Origin: Catellatospora vulcania
Lineage (GTDB): Bacteria > Actinomycetota > Actinomycetes > Mycobacteriales > Micromonosporaceae
Direction of reading: 5' to 3'
Assembly (NCBI RefSeq): GCF_009720385.1
Contig: NZ_ML769303.1
Coordinates: forward strand, 397,979-461,978
Length of the DNA: 64,000 bases
The number at the start of each line of letters is the position of its first letter. Within the stretch, counting starts at the first letter, position 1. Position numbers and translations under genes: made by a program. Shown here piece after piece: positions 36,211 through 45,600 of this stretch. Below the pieces are notes generated by a model that saw only the letters and a program-made list of their open reading frames with translations, had not been told where the DNA came from and did not search any database.

Positions 36211-36654
36211 TCAGGGGGTGGGGGGTGGGGTCAGGGGGCGCCAGGCGAGGGGGGTGGAGAGGATGAGGGTGCTGGAGGGGCGGCCGTGGGGGGCCAGCCG
36301 GTCGATGAGGGCTTCGAAGGCGTCCATCGAGGTCGCGGCGACCTTGAGGACGCTGCAGGCGTCGCCGGTGATGCGGTGGATCTCCAGGATCTCCGGCCAC
36401 TCGGGCACCGCCGGGTCGCGCAGCACGCAGCCCGCGCCGTAGCAGGACATCTGGATCAGCGCGACGACCGGCCGCCCGGCCGCGGTCAGGTCCACGTGTG
36501 CCCGGTAGCCGACGATCACGCCGGATTCCTCCAGCCGCCGTACCCGTTCGGCGACCGCCGGCGGGGACAGGTGCACCCGCCGGGACAGCTCGCTGAAGGA
36601 CAGCCGAGCATCGTCCTGCAGCTCGCGCAGCAGCGCCCAATCCATGTCGTCCAC
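36211..36654 (-). CDS. Lrp/AsnC family regulator of the tryptophan catabolic cluster
   Basis: A 147-residue regulator. The N-terminal winged helix (LLRELQDDARLSFSELSRRVHLSPPAVAERVRRLEESGVI, about residues 9-48) is the classic AsnC HTH. The C-terminal RAM effector domain binds amino acids (SVLKVAATSMDAFEALIDRL). It is divergent from kynA with a 142-bp gap, and kynurenine operons in other bacteria are often controlled by an Lrp-type activator (KynR of Pseudomonas), so a kynurenine- or tryptophan-responsive role is likely. The start is the GTG at 36654; GAAGGGAAAGCGC precedes it. It is slightly shorter than typical Lrp proteins (about 150-165). Confidence 0.85.
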   Translation of the reverse strand: MDDMDWALLRELQDDARLSFSELSRRVHLSPPAVAERVRRLEESGVIVGYRAHVDLTAAGRPVVALIQMSCYGAGCVLRDPAVPEWPEILEIHRITGDACSVLKVAATSMDAFEALIDRLAPHGRPSSTLILSTPLAWRPLTPPPTP

Positions 36655-36667
36655 GACGCGCTTTCCC

Positions 36668-36679
36668 TTCGTAAACGAA
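36668..36679. promoter_or_regulatory. candidate Lrp-type operator
   Basis: TTCGTAAACGAA has inverted TTCGT/ACGAA arms, 14 bp before the Lrp start and 117 bp before kynA. An autoregulatory or shared operator is plausible; Lrp-family sites are 12-15 bp palindromes of variable sequence. Confidence 0.4.
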
Positions 36680-36796
36680 ACGCCCCTACCCCAGTATGAA
36701 CGTTAAGCCGATCGCCCCGAGCGCCGTTGATTCGGCATTCCATCTCGGCCCCCAACGGAGACATCATGACGTTGACCAGAGCACCTGGAGGAACGC

Positions 36797-37687
36797 GTGA
36801 CCGCTCCATCGACGACGACCGACGCCGTACGCCCGGCGACCGCGCAGGAACGCGCCGAGCGCGCCGAGGCCAACGGCGGTGAGCCGACCCTGGAGTTCGC
36901 CCAGCGCACGCCGTATGACGCCTACGTGCACGCGAGCACCCTGCACACGCTGCAGCAGACGCTGAGCAAGGACCCGGGCGAGATGTCCTTCCTCATGATC
37001 AGTCAGGTGATGGAGCTGTACTTCGGCCTGGTGCGCTTCGAGCTGCGGGAGACCCAGCGGCTGCTGGCCGAGGACGACGTGTACGGCGCGCTCGCCCCGC
37101 TGCGCCGCACCGCGCTGCACCTGGACGGGCTCAACGCGGCCTGGCACACGCTGCACTGGATGACCCCGGCCGACTTCAACCGGTTCCGCAACCTGCTCGG
37201 CGAGGGTTCGGGCTTCCAGTCGGCGATGTACCGGCATCTGGAGTTCCTGCTCGGCCTGAAGACGGCGTCGCTGGTCCGCCCGTTCCAGCGCCAGGACGAG
37301 GTGTACCACGACCTGCTGGCGACCCTGCACGGCACGAGCGTGTGGGACGACGTGATCGCGCTGCTGTCCCGCCAGGGCTTCGACATCCCTGCTGACCTGC
37401 TGACCCGCGACTTCGCGACCGAACACGAGGCCCACCCGGCCGTCGAGGCGGCCTGGGTGCGGATCTACGGTGACGAGAGCCCGGACAACCACCTGCGCCT
37501 GCTCGGCGAGGCGCTGACCGACGTCGCCGAGCGCTTCGACGACTGGCGCTACAAGCACCTCAAGGCCGTGGCGCGCACCATGGGCGCGAAGGTCGGCAGC
37601 GGCGGCTCCAACGGCTACGCCTGGCTCCAGCGCAGCATGTCCCGCACCGTCTTCCCGGAACTCTGGACCGCCCGCACCGCCATGTAA
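36797..37687 (+). CDS. kynA: tryptophan 2,3-dioxygenase
   Basis: A 296-residue heme dioxygenase, opening the indole ring of L-tryptophan to N-formylkynurenine. Family blocks are visible: PYDAYVHASTLHTLQQTLS, FLMISQVMELYFGLVRFELRETQRLL with the heme-region FxxxHxxxEL variant here as SQVMELYFGLVRFEL, HTLHWMTPADFNRFRNLLGEGSGFQSAMYRHLEFLLG (in parts), which is the substrate Arg/Phe region, and RYKHLKAVARTMGAKVGSGGSNGYAWL near the end. GTG at 36797 is preceded by TGGAGGAACGC. It is the first gene of the cluster. It is separated from kynU by a palindromic repeat. Confidence 0.93.
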   Translation: MTAPSTTTDAVRPATAQERAERAEANGGEPTLEFAQRTPYDAYVHASTLHTLQQTLSKDPGEMSFLMISQVMELYFGLVRFELRETQRLLAEDDVYGALAPLRRTALHLDGLNAAWHTLHWMTPADFNRFRNLLGEGSGFQSAMYRHLEFLLGLKTASLVRPFQRQDEVYHDLLATLHGTSVWDDVIALLSRQGFDIPADLLTRDFATEHEAHPAVEAAWVRIYGDESPDNHLRLLGEALTDVAERFDDWRYKHLKAVARTMGAKVGSGGSNGYAWLQRSMSRTVFPELWTARTAM

Positions 37688-37690
37688 GCG

Positions 37691-37749
37691 CTGATCATGA
37701 ACTTATGGCACGGGTCGACGGCGTGTCGGTGCCATAACCTCATGATCAG
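37691..37749 (+). repeat. palindromic repeat family C, copy 1
   Basis: Arms 37691-37711 and 37729-37749 (core TGATCATGAACTTATGGCAC, two mismatches). It occupies the kynA-kynU gap. A second copy in the opposite orientation is at 42793-42853; 32 of 33 positions match between them from TGATCATG through GGCGT. Confidence 0.9.
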
Positions 37750-37778
37750 GACATCTGACGAGACACAGCGAGAGCAGC

Positions 37779-39065
37779 ATGACGTTCACTGAAGAAGACG
37801 CCCGGCTTCGGGACCAGGCCGATCCCGGCCATCGAGACCTGTTCCGGGTTCCACCGGCGGAGGGCGGGGTGTACGAGCAGACCGCCTACATGGCGGGGAA
37901 TTCGCTCGGGTTGCCGCCCCGGGCCACCCGGGACGAGCTGCTGGCCGACCTCGACGCCTGGGCGCAGCTCGGGGTGGAGGGGCATCTGGAGGCGGCCCGG
38001 CCGTGGCTGCCGTACCACGAGCTGCTGACCGAGCAGGCTGCCCGCCTGGTCGGGGCGCTGCCCGCGGAGGCCGTGGTGATGAACTCGCTGACGGTCAACC
38101 TGCACCTGCTGATGGTGTCCTTCTACCGTCCGGCGGGCGCGCGCACCCGCATCGTGATCGAGGACGCGGCGTTCCCGTCCGACAGCTACGCGGTGCGCAG
38201 CCAGGCCCGCTTCCACGGCCTGGACCCCGACACCACCGTGGTACGCCTGCGCCCGCGCACCGGCGAGGACACCCTGCGCACCGAGGACGTGCTGGCGTTC
38301 CTGCGCGACGAGGGCGACACGGTCGCCCTGGTCATGCTCGGCGGGGTCAACTTCCTCACCGGTGAGCTGATGGACATCCCGGCGATCACGGAGGCGGGCC
38401 GGGCCGCGGGCGCGGTCGTCGGCTGGGACCTCGCGCACGCGGCGGGCAACGTGCCGCTGCGGCTGCACGAGTGGGACGTCGACTTCGCGGCCTGGTGCTC
38501 GTACAAGTACCTGAACTCCGGCCCCGGCGCGCTGGGCGGCGTCTTCGTGCACGAGCGTCACCTCGGCGACCCCGAGCTGCCCCGCTTCGAGGGCTGGTGG
38601 AGCACCGAGGCGTCGACGCGGTTCGAGATGACGCCGACCTCCCGCCCGCCGGCCACGGTCGAGGCGTGGCAGATCTCCAACCCGCCGATCTTCGCGATGG
38701 GCCCGGTGCGCACGTCGCTCGACCTGTTCGACAAGGTCGGCATGGACACGCTGCGCGAGCGCAGCATGCGGCTGACCGCATACCTGGAGAGCCTGCTCGA
38801 CGAGGTGCTGCCGGGACGGCCGCTGGCCCAGGTGACGCCGCGCGACCCGCAGCGGCGCGGCTGTCAGCTGTCCGTGCGGACCACCGAGCTGGGCGCGAAC
38901 GAGCTGGCCCGGCGGCTGCGCCACGAGCACGGCGTGATCGCCGACGCGCGCCAGCCCGACATCGTGCGCTTCGCGCCGGTGCCGCTGTACTCGACCTATC
39001 ACGACTGCTGGCGGGTCGCCCAGGCGCTCGCCGCGATCTTCCCGCACGGCGAGGAGAAGGCATGA
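37779..39065 (+). CDS. kynU: kynureninase
   Basis: A 428-residue PLP enzyme that cleaves 3-hydroxykynurenine to 3-hydroxyanthranilate and alanine. Family blocks: YMAGNSLGLPPRATRDELLADLDAWAQLGVEGHLEAARPW (in parts), VVMNSLTVNLHLLMVSFYRP, IEDAAFPSDSYAVRSQ, VGWDLAHAAGN, and AWCSYKYLNSGPGALGGVFVHERH with the PLP lysine in SYKYL (about residue 246). Length is normal. It begins 91 bp after kynA beyond the repeat and overlaps the monooxygenase gene by 4 nt (ATGA), so it is translationally coupled to the next three genes. Confidence 0.95.
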   Translation: MTFTEEDARLRDQADPGHRDLFRVPPAEGGVYEQTAYMAGNSLGLPPRATRDELLADLDAWAQLGVEGHLEAARPWLPYHELLTEQAARLVGALPAEAVVMNSLTVNLHLLMVSFYRPAGARTRIVIEDAAFPSDSYAVRSQARFHGLDPDTTVVRLRPRTGEDTLRTEDVLAFLRDEGDTVALVMLGGVNFLTGELMDIPAITEAGRAAGAVVGWDLAHAAGNVPLRLHEWDVDFAAWCSYKYLNSGPGALGGVFVHERHLGDPELPRFEGWWSTEASTRFEMTPTSRPPATVEAWQISNPPIFAMGPVRTSLDLFDKVGMDTLRERSMRLTAYLESLLDEVLPGRPLAQVTPRDPQRRGCQLSVRTTELGANELARRLRHEHGVIADARQPDIVRFAPVPLYSTYHDCWRVAQALAAIFPHGEEKA

Positions 39066-40396
39066 CGCACGAGAAGAAGGTCGCCGTCGTCGGCGCGGGG
39101 CTGGCGGGCAGTCTGCTGGCCTGCTACCTGGCGCGCCGGGGCTACCCGGTGACGATGTACGAGCGCCGCCCGGACCCGCGTACCGGCAAGGTCGAGCGCG
39201 GGCGTTCGATCAACCTGGCGCTGTCCGAGCGCGGCCTGGACGCGCTGCGCCGCATCGACCTGGACCGCTCGGTGATGGCCGACGCGCTGCCGATGCGCGG
39301 CCGGATGATCCACCCGGTCGAGGGCGAGCCGGGCTTCCAGCCCTACAGCAGCGACGGCGAGCGGGCGATCAACTCGATCAGCCGCGGCGCGCTGAACAAC
39401 GCCCTGCTGGAGGCGGCGACCGCACTGCCGAACGTGACGGCGTTCTTCGACCACCGCCTGGTCGGGCTGGACCCGAAGACCGGCGAGATGCGCTTCGACA
39501 CCCCGCAGGGCGCGGTCGAGGCGCAGGCCGACGTGGTCATCGGCGCCGACGGCTTCAGCTCGGCGGTACGCGGGCAGCTCCTGGCCCACACCGGCCTGAC
39601 CGAGAGCCTGGACTTCCTGGAGCACGGCTACAAGGAGCTGACCATCCCGGCCCGCGACGGCGAGTTCGCGATGGACCCGGGTGCGCTGCACATCTGGCCG
39701 CGCGGCGCGTCGATGATGATCGCGCTGCCTAACCCGGACCGCTCCTTCACCTGCACCCTGTTCTGGCCGACCGGCGGCACCGACGCGTTCGCGTCGCTGA
39801 GCAGCCCGGCCGCGATCGAGCAGCACTTCGCGCGGGTGTACCCGGACGTGATCGCGCTGGCCCCGAACCTGGTCGACGACTACCTGTACAACCCGGTGGG
39901 TGTGCTGGGCACGGTCCGGTGCAGCCCGTGGCACGCCTACGGCCGGGTGGGTCTGCTCGGCGACGCCGCGCACGCCATCGTGCCGTTCTACGGCCAGGGC
40001 GCGAACTGCGCCTTCGAGGACGTCGTCGAGCTGGATCGCATCCTGGACGAGACCGGCGACGACTGGGACCGGGCGCTGCCCGAGTTCGAGGCGCGCCGCC
40101 GGGAGAACACCGAGGCGATCGCGCAGATGGCGCTGGAGAACTTCGTGGAGATGCGCGACAAGGTCGCCTCCCCGGTGTTCCAGGCGCAGAAGAAGGTGGA
40201 GCACGCGCTGGAGCGGGCGCTGCCCGGCCGGTACGTCTCCCGCTACGAGCTGGTGTCGTTCTCGACCACGCCATATGCCAAGGTCCAGCAGCGGGTGCGC
40301 CGCCAGCAGCGGCTGCTCGCCGCGGCGGCGGGTGCGGCGGCGCTGGCCGTGGGGGCGCTGGCCGCGTTCGCCTTCCGGAAGGGCACGGGCCGATGA
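39062..40396 (+). CDS. kmo: kynurenine 3-monooxygenase
   Basis: A 444-residue FAD monooxygenase that hydroxylates kynurenine at position 3. Motifs: VAVVGAGLAGSLLACYLARRGYPVTMYERR (GxGxxG Rossmann), RSINLALSERGLDALR, VVIGADGFSSAVRGQLL (DG), GLLGDAAHAIVPFYGQGANCAFEDVVELD (GD), and a C-terminal hydrophobic segment AAAAGAAALAVGALAAFAF (about 415-433) followed by RKGTGR, matching the membrane-attachment tail of other Kmo proteins. ATG 39062 overlaps the kynU stop (ATGA). It comes before the semialdehyde dehydrogenase, also with an ATGA overlap. Confidence 0.95.
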   Translation: MTHEKKVAVVGAGLAGSLLACYLARRGYPVTMYERRPDPRTGKVERGRSINLALSERGLDALRRIDLDRSVMADALPMRGRMIHPVEGEPGFQPYSSDGERAINSISRGALNNALLEAATALPNVTAFFDHRLVGLDPKTGEMRFDTPQGAVEAQADVVIGADGFSSAVRGQLLAHTGLTESLDFLEHGYKELTIPARDGEFAMDPGALHIWPRGASMMIALPNPDRSFTCTLFWPTGGTDAFASLSSPAAIEQHFARVYPDVIALAPNLVDDYLYNPVGVLGTVRCSPWHAYGRVGLLGDAAHAIVPFYGQGANCAFEDVVELDRILDETGDDWDRALPEFEARRRENTEAIAQMALENFVEMRDKVASPVFQAQKKVEHALERALPGRYVSRYELVSFSTTPYAKVQQRVRRQQRLLAAAAGAAALAVGALAAFAFRKGTGR

Positions 40397-41895
40397 ACTG
40401 GGATCCGATCCTGATGACCGGCCGCCCGGCGGGTGAGCCGGGTCTGCTGCGCAACTTCGTCGGCGGGGAGTTCGTCGCGACGGGCAAGACGTTCGCGAAG
40501 GTGTCGCCGGTGACCGGCGAGAAGGTCTTCGACGTCGCCGAGGCGGACGCGTCCACCGTGGACGCGGCCGTCACCGCCGCCCGCAGGGCCCTGCACGGGC
40601 CGTGGGGGCGGATGAGCGAGGGCGAGCGCGCGGCAGTGCTGCGCCGGGTCGCCGACGAGCTGGAACGGCGCTTCGACGACCTGGTCACGGCCGAGGTCGC
40701 GGACACCGGCAAGAGCATCTCGCAGGCGCGTACCCTCGACATCCCGCGCGGCGCGGCCAACTTCCGGGCCTTCGCCGACATCGTGGCGACGACCCCCACC
40801 GAATCGTTCATGACCACGACGGCGGCCGGGGGCCGCGCCCTGAACTATGCGGTACGCAAGCCCGTCGGCGTGGTCGCGGTCATCGTGCCCTGGAACCTGC
40901 CGCTGCTGCTGCTCACCTGGAAACTCGCCCCGGCTCTGGCCTGCGGAAACGCTGTCATTGTGAAGCCGTCGGAGGAGACCCCGTCGTCGGCCACGCTGCT
41001 GGCCGAGGTGATGGCCGCCGCAGGTGTGCCCGAGGGCGTCTTCAACCTGGTCCACGGCTTCGGCCCGGACTCGGCCGGCGAGTTCCTGACCAGGCACCCG
41101 GGCGTGGACGCGATCACGTTCACCGGCGAGTCGGCCACCGGCAGCGCGATCATGCGCGCCGCGGCCGATGGCGTGAAAGCGGTCTCGTTCGAGCTGGGCG
41201 GCAAGAACGCCGGGCTGGTCTTCCCGGATGCCGACCTGGACGCGGCGGTGGCCGGCTCGGTGCGGTCCAGCTTCACCAACGGCGGCCAGGTGTGCCTGTG
41301 CACCGAGCGCCTGTACGTGCACCGCTCGGTCTTCGACGAGTTCGCCGACCGGCTCGCCAAGCAGGCAGCCGAGCTGGCCTTCGGCTGGCCGCACGAGGAG
41401 GCGACGGTGAACATGCCGCTGATCTCGCGGCAGCACCGGGACAAGGTGCTCGGCTACTACGACCTGGCCCGCGCCGAGGGCGCGACGGTGCTGGCCGGCG
41501 GCGGGGTGCCCAGCTTCGGCGACGCGCGGGACGGCGGCGCGTACGTGCAGCCGACCGTGCTGACCGGGCTGGCCCAGGACGCGCGGGTCAACCGCGAGGA
41601 GATCTTCGGGCCGGTGTGCAGCCTCCTGCCGTTCGACGACGAGGACGAGGCGTACGCGCTGGCCAACGACAGCGTGTACGGCCTGGCGAGCACGGTGTGG
41701 ACGCGGGACGTGGGCCGGGCGCACCGGGCCGGGTCGCGCCTGGACGCCGGGCTGGTCTGGGTGAACACCTGGTTCCTGCGCGACCTGCGCACCCCGTTCG
41801 GCGGGGTGAAGGCCTCGGGGGTGGGCCGCGAGGGCGGCGTGCACTCGCTGGCCTTCTACTCGGAACTGACCAACGTATGCGTGGACCTGTCGTGA
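40393..41895 (+). CDS. 2-aminomuconate-6-semialdehyde dehydrogenase (ALDH family)
   Basis: A 500-residue NAD-dependent aldehyde dehydrogenase. VIVPWNLPLLLLTWKLAPALACGNAVIVKPSEETP, FTGESATGSAIM, VSFELGGKNAGLVF with the general-base Glu, and NGGQVCLCTERLYVHRSV with the nucleophilic Cys (about residue 299) are all present. It resembles the 2-hydroxymuconic/2-aminomuconic semialdehyde dehydrogenases (XylG/AmnC-like). In context it oxidises the decarboxylation product of ACMS to 2-aminomuconate, which keeps the route away from picolinate. ATG 40393 overlaps the Kmo stop (ATGA). The name AmnC is an inference from position. Confidence 0.88.
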   Translation: MNWDPILMTGRPAGEPGLLRNFVGGEFVATGKTFAKVSPVTGEKVFDVAEADASTVDAAVTAARRALHGPWGRMSEGERAAVLRRVADELERRFDDLVTAEVADTGKSISQARTLDIPRGAANFRAFADIVATTPTESFMTTTAAGGRALNYAVRKPVGVVAVIVPWNLPLLLLTWKLAPALACGNAVIVKPSEETPSSATLLAEVMAAAGVPEGVFNLVHGFGPDSAGEFLTRHPGVDAITFTGESATGSAIMRAAADGVKAVSFELGGKNAGLVFPDADLDAAVAGSVRSSFTNGGQVCLCTERLYVHRSVFDEFADRLAKQAAELAFGWPHEEATVNMPLISRQHRDKVLGYYDLARAEGATVLAGGGVPSFGDARDGGAYVQPTVLTGLAQDARVNREEIFGPVCSLLPFDDEDEAYALANDSVYGLASTVWTRDVGRAHRAGSRLDAGLVWVNTWFLRDLRTPFGGVKASGVGREGGVHSLAFYSELTNVCVDLS

Positions 41896-41924
41896 GCGAC
41901 ATCGCCACGACCCGAGAGGTGAGC

Positions 41925-42728
41925 ATGAGTATCGGCAAGGAGACCCTCGGCGAGGCGGTGCGGCTGCTGCGCGAGGCGCAGGAGACCCGTACGCCGTGCG
42001 CCCCGCTGCGCGAGCGGCTGCTGCCGGCCGGGGACGTGGCTTCGGCGTACGCGGTGCAGCGGGCCATGACCGAGCAGGCCGTCGCGGCCGGACGGCGCAT
42101 CGTCGGGGCGAAGATCGGCCTGACCAACCCGGCGGTGCAGCGGCAGCTCGGCGTCGACCAGCCCGACTTCGGGGTGCTGTTCGCCGACATGGCCGCCTTC
42201 GACGGGGCCGAGGTCGACGTGACCCGGATCCTGCAGCCCAAGGTCGAGGCGGAGGTCGCCTTCGTGCTCGGCCGGGACCTGCCGTACGAGCAGGTCACGG
42301 TGGCCGACGTGGTCCGCGCGACCGACCACCTGCTGCCCGCGATCGAGATCGTCGGCTCGCGCATCGCGAACTGGGACATCTCCATCGTGGACACGGTGGC
42401 CGACAACGCCTCCAGCGCCATGTTCGTGCTGGGCAACCGGCCGGTCGCGCTGCCCGACGTGGACCTGCGCCTGTGCGGCATGGTGCTGGAGCACGAGGGT
42501 GAGCCGGTGTCCGTCGGCGCGGGCGCGGCCTGCCTGGGCAACCCCCTGCACGCCGTCGCCTGGCTGGCCCAGACCATGGCCGCCGCGGGCACCCCGCTGC
42601 GCGCCGGTGACGTGATCCTGTCCGGCGCCCTGGGGCCGATGGTCCCGGTGACACCGGGCGCTGTTTATGAGGCTCGCATCTCCGGCCTCGGCTCGGTCCG
42701 CACCCGCTTCTCCGGCCTGGCCGGGTGA
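41925..42728 (+). CDS. 2-keto-4-pentenoate hydratase (DmpE/MhpD-like)
   Basis: A 267-residue FAH-superfamily enzyme that adds water to 2-hydroxypenta-2,4-dienoate to form 4-hydroxy-2-oxovalerate. The hydratase signature VGAKIGLTNPAVQRQLGVDQPDFGVLFADM identifies it, with metal ligands in EVAFVL (VEAEVAFVLGRDL) and AIEIVGSRIANWDISIVDTVADNASSA. The Glu pair and Asp are kept. It is a close relative of the decarboxylase at 44831; the VDQPDFG block separates hydratase from decarboxylase. The ATG at 41925 (after GAGAGGTGAGC) is preferred. An in-frame GTG at 41892 overlaps the upstream stop (GTGA) and remains possible. Confidence 0.88.
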   Translation: MSIGKETLGEAVRLLREAQETRTPCAPLRERLLPAGDVASAYAVQRAMTEQAVAAGRRIVGAKIGLTNPAVQRQLGVDQPDFGVLFADMAAFDGAEVDVTRILQPKVEAEVAFVLGRDLPYEQVTVADVVRATDHLLPAIEIVGSRIANWDISIVDTVADNASSAMFVLGNRPVALPDVDLRLCGMVLEHEGEPVSVGAGAACLGNPLHAVAWLAQTMAAAGTPLRAGDVILSGALGPMVPVTPGAVYEARISGLGSVRTRFSGLAG

Positions 42729-42792
42729 GGCGCGTGGCTCCCGCAACCCGCCTCCGGGCGGCAGACCCGGCTCGGCCCGGCGCGGCAGATCA

Positions 42793-42853
42793 GTTGATCA
42801 TGAAGTTGTGGTCACGTTACGCCGCCGACCCGTGCCATAAGTTCATGATCAAC
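42793..42853 (-). repeat. palindromic repeat family C, copy 2 (opposite orientation)
   Basis: Right arm 42832-42853 is the reverse complement of the copy 1 left arm; the left arm 42793-42815 has diverged more. It occupies the gap between the hydratase and acetaldehyde dehydrogenase genes. Confidence 0.88.
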
Positions 42854-42864
42854 CAAGAAAAGCG

Positions 42865-43803
42865 GTGGGTGCGGTGAAGGCCGGAGTGGCGGTGATCGGG
42901 TCGGGGAACATCGGGACCGATCTGATGATCAAGGTGTTGCGGCTGAGCGAGTCGCTGCGCATGGTGGCGATGGTGGGGATCGACCCGGAGTCGGACGGGC
43001 TGGCGCGGGCCGCGCGGCTTGGCGTGGCGACCACCGCCGCCGGTGTGGACGGGCTGGTGGCGATGCCGGAGTTCGCCGAGGTGGACGTGGTGTTCGACGC
43101 CACGTCGGCCGGGGCGCATCGGCGCAACGACGAGGTGCTGCGTAAGCACGGCAAGATCGTGATCGATCTGACCCCGGCGGCGATCGGGCCGTACGTCGTG
43201 CCCACGGTCAACCTGGACGAGCACCTGGACCAGTCCAACGTCAACATGGTGACCTGCGGCGGCCAGGCGACGGTGCCGATCGTCGCGGCGGTCGACGCGG
43301 TGACGCCGGTGGCGTACGGCGAGATCGTCGCGTCCATCGCGTCGCGCTCGGCGGGCCCCGGCACCCGGGCCAACATCGACGAGTTCACCGAGACCACGGC
43401 GCGGGCCATCGAGGTCGTCGGCGGCGCGGCGCGCGGCAAGGCGATCATCGTGCTGAACCCGGCCGAGCCGCCGCTGCTCATGCGCGACACCGTGTACTGC
43501 CTGTGCGCGGACGCCGGGGCCGACCGGGCCGCGATCGAGGCGTCGATCGAGGACATGGTCAAGCAGGTGCAGGGTTACGTGCCCGGCTACCGGCTCAAGC
43601 AGAAGGTGCAGTTCGACGAGGTCACCGTGCCGATGCTGGCCGGACCCGCGCTGCAGGTGTCGGTGTTCCTGGAGGTCTCCGGGGCGGGGCACTACCTGCC
43701 GGAGTACGCCGGGAACCTGGACATCATGACCTCGGCCGCGCTGCGCACCGCGGAGCGCCTGGTCGAGAAGCGGCGCGGCGTGAGCATGGAGTTGGCGGCA
43801 TGA
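42865..43803 (+). CDS. acetaldehyde dehydrogenase (acetylating), DmpF/MhpF type
   Basis: A 312-residue NAD- and CoA-dependent enzyme that turns acetaldehyde from the aldolase into acetyl-Co[17 protein letters not shown] is the Rossmann motif; [14 protein letters not shown] holds the catalytic Cys (about residue 131); [24 protein letters not shown] and [14 protein letters not shown] are typical. Channeling with the aldolase is known for the family and the genes overlap by 4 nt (ATGA at 43800). The start is GTG at 42865 or the in-frame GTG at 42874; neither is decided by a strong ribosome binding site. It follows palindromic repeat C copy 2. Confidence 0.93.
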   Translation: MGAVKAGVAVIGSGNIGTDLMIKVLRLSESLRMVAMVGIDPESDGLARAARLGVATTAAGVDGLVAMPEFAEVDVVFDATSAGAHRRNDEVLRKHGKIVIDLTPAAIGPYVVPTVNLDEHLDQSNVNMVTCGGQATVPIVAAVDAVTPVAYGEIVASIASRSAGPGTRANIDEFTETTARAIEVVGGAARGKAIIVLNPAEPPLLMRDTVYCLCADAGADRAAIEASIEDMVKQVQGYVPGYRLKQKVQFDEVTVPMLAGPALQVSVFLEVSGAGHYLPEYAGNLDIMTSAALRTAERLVEKRRGVSMELAA

Positions 43804-44834
43804 CGGAGATCTACGTACAGGACGTGACCCTGCGCGACGGCATGCACGCCATCGGGCACCGGTACACCGTCGACCAGGTGCGGCAGATCGCCGCGGCGCT
43901 GGACGCGGCGGGCGTGGCCGCGATCGAGGTGGCGCACGGCGACGGCCTGGCCGGGTCGAGCGTCAACTACGGCCACGGCGCGGCCACCGACGCCGAGTGG
44001 ATCGCCGCGGCGGCCGAGGTGATGACCCGGTCGAAGCTGACCACGCTGCTGCTGCCCGGCATCGGCACCATCGCCGACCTGAAGGCCGCCCGCGACCTCG
44101 GGGTGACCAGCGTGCGCATCGCCACGCACTGCACCGAGGCCGACATCTCCGCCCAGCACATCGGCTGGGCGCGGGACAACGGCATGGACGTGGCCGGCTT
44201 CCTGATGATGTCGCACATGAACGACCCGGCGGGCCTGGCCGAGCAGGCCAAACTCATGGAGTCGTACGGCGCGCACTGCGTATACGTCACCGACTCCGGC
44301 GGCCGGCTGCTGATGCGTGACGTCGCCGAGCGGGTCGACGCCTACCGGCAGGTGCTGGACGAGACCACGCAGGTCGGCATCCACGCCCACCACAACCTGT
44401 CGCTCGGCGTCGCCAACAGCGTGATCGCCGTCGAGCACGGCGACCGCCCCGGCGTGCCGGTGCGTGTCGACGCGAGCCTGGCGGGCATGGGCGCGGGCGC
44501 GGGCAACGCGCCGCTGGAGGTGTTCGTGGCCACCGCGGAGCTGATGGGCTGGCAGCACGGCTGCGACGTGTTCGCGCTGATGGACGCGGCCGACGACATC
44601 GTGCGGCCGCTGCAGGACCGGCCGGTGCAGGTCGACCGGGAGACGCTGTCGCTCGGCTACGCGGGCGTCTACTCCAGCTTCCTGCGCCACGCCGAGCGCG
44701 CCTCGGCGAAGTACGGCGTGGACGTGCGCTCGATCCTGGTCGAGCTGGGCCGCCGCCGCATGGTCGGCGGCCAGGAGGACATGATCGTGGACGTGGCCCT
44801 GGACCTGGTCCAGGCGGCGGAGGGAACCAAGTGA
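43800..44834 (+). CDS. dmpG: 4-hydroxy-2-oxovalerate aldolase (DmpG)
   Basis: A 344-residue class II aldolase of the HMG-CoA lyase-like family. [19 protein letters not shown] contains the metal Asp; [16 protein letters not shown] is the family motif; [12 protein letters not shown] and [22 protein letters not shown] give the histidines of the metal site. It splits 4-hydroxy-2-oxovalerate to pyruvate and acetaldehyde and passes the latter to the dehydrogenase. ATG overlaps the dehydrogenase stop. The gene also overlaps the decarboxylase by 4 nt (GTGA at 44831). Confidence 0.94.
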   Translation: MTEIYVQDVTLRDGMHAIGHRYTVDQVRQIAAALDAAGVAAIEVAHGDGLAGSSVNYGHGAATDAEWIAAAAEVMTRSKLTTLLLPGIGTIADLKAARDLGVTSVRIATHCTEADISAQHIGWARDNGMDVAGFLMMSHMNDPAGLAEQAKLMESYGAHCVYVTDSGGRLLMRDVAERVDAYRQVLDETTQVGIHAHHNLSLGVANSVIAVEHGDRPGVPVRVDASLAGMGAGAGNAPLEVFVATAELMGWQHGCDVFALMDAADDIVRPLQDRPVQVDRETLSLGYAGVYSSFLRHAERASAKYGVDVRSILVELGRRRMVGGQEDMIVDVALDLVQAAEGTK

Positions 44835-45559
44835 GCATCTCCGAGATGGCCGTGCTGCTGGACGACGCGGCGGTCGACGCCACCGCGATCCCGCAGCTCA
44901 CATTGAGCCACGAGCTGGACGTCGACGGGGCGTACGCGGTCCAGGAGGCGCTCATCGCGCGCCGTCTCGACCGGGGCCAGCGCCTGGTCGGCGTCAAGAT
45001 GGGGCTGACCAGCCGGGCCAAGATGGCGCAGGTCGGCGTGCACGAGGTGATCTGGGGACGGCTCACCGACGCGATGGCCGTGCCCGACGGCGGGGAGCTG
45101 AGCCTGGACGGGTTCATCCACCCGCGGGTCGAGCCGGAGATCGCGTTCCTGCTGGGCGAGAACGGCATCGCCGCGGTCGCCCCGGCGCTGGAGATCATCG
45201 ACTCCCGGTACGCGGACTTCCAGTTCACCCACCCCGACGTGGTCGCCGACAACACCTCCGGCGCGGCCTTCGTGATCGGCGCGTGGCAGCCGATGCCGGC
45301 CGGGGTGGACAACCTCGGCGTGCTGCTGGAGGTCGACGGCAAGGTGGTCCAGGCGGGCTCGACCGCGGCGATCCTCGGCGACCCGCGCCGCGCCCTGACC
45401 GAGGGCCGCGCCCTGACCGCCCGCCACGGCCTCGCCCTGGAGCCCGGCTGGGTCTTCCTCGCCGGCGCGGCCACCGCCGCCGTCCCGCTCACCCCCGGCG
45501 CCCACGTCCGCGCCGTCGTCGAGACCATCGGCACCGCCTCCCTGAAGGTGTCACGATGA
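44831..45559 (+). CDS. 4-oxalocrotonate decarboxylase (DmpH-like)
   Basis: A 242-residue FAH-superfamily decarboxylase. [31 protein letters not shown] is diagnostic of 4-oxalocrotonate decarboxylase as opposed to the hydratase, and VEPEIAFLL plus [28 protein letters not shown] hold the metal ligands. It removes CO2 from 4-oxalocrotonate to 2-hydroxypenta-2,4-dienoate. In other bacteria it forms a complex with the hydratase, which is encoded 2.1 kb upstream in the same cluster. It is shorter than typical by about 20 residues. GTG start overlaps the aldolase stop; followed by repeat A copy 3. Confidence 0.88.
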   Translation: MSISEMAVLLDDAAVDATAIPQLTLSHELDVDGAYAVQEALIARRLDRGQRLVGVKMGLTSRAKMAQVGVHEVIWGRLTDAMAVPDGGELSLDGFIHPRVEPEIAFLLGENGIAAVAPALEIIDSRYADFQFTHPDVVADNTSGAAFVIGAWQPMPAGVDNLGVLLEVDGKVVQAGSTAAILGDPRRALTEGRALTARHGLALEPGWVFLAGAATAAVPLTPGAHVRAVVETIGTASLKVSR

Positions 45560-45600
45560 CCCCCCGCCCGGGTCGCACCGCCACGGGCGGCGGAGGCTGG

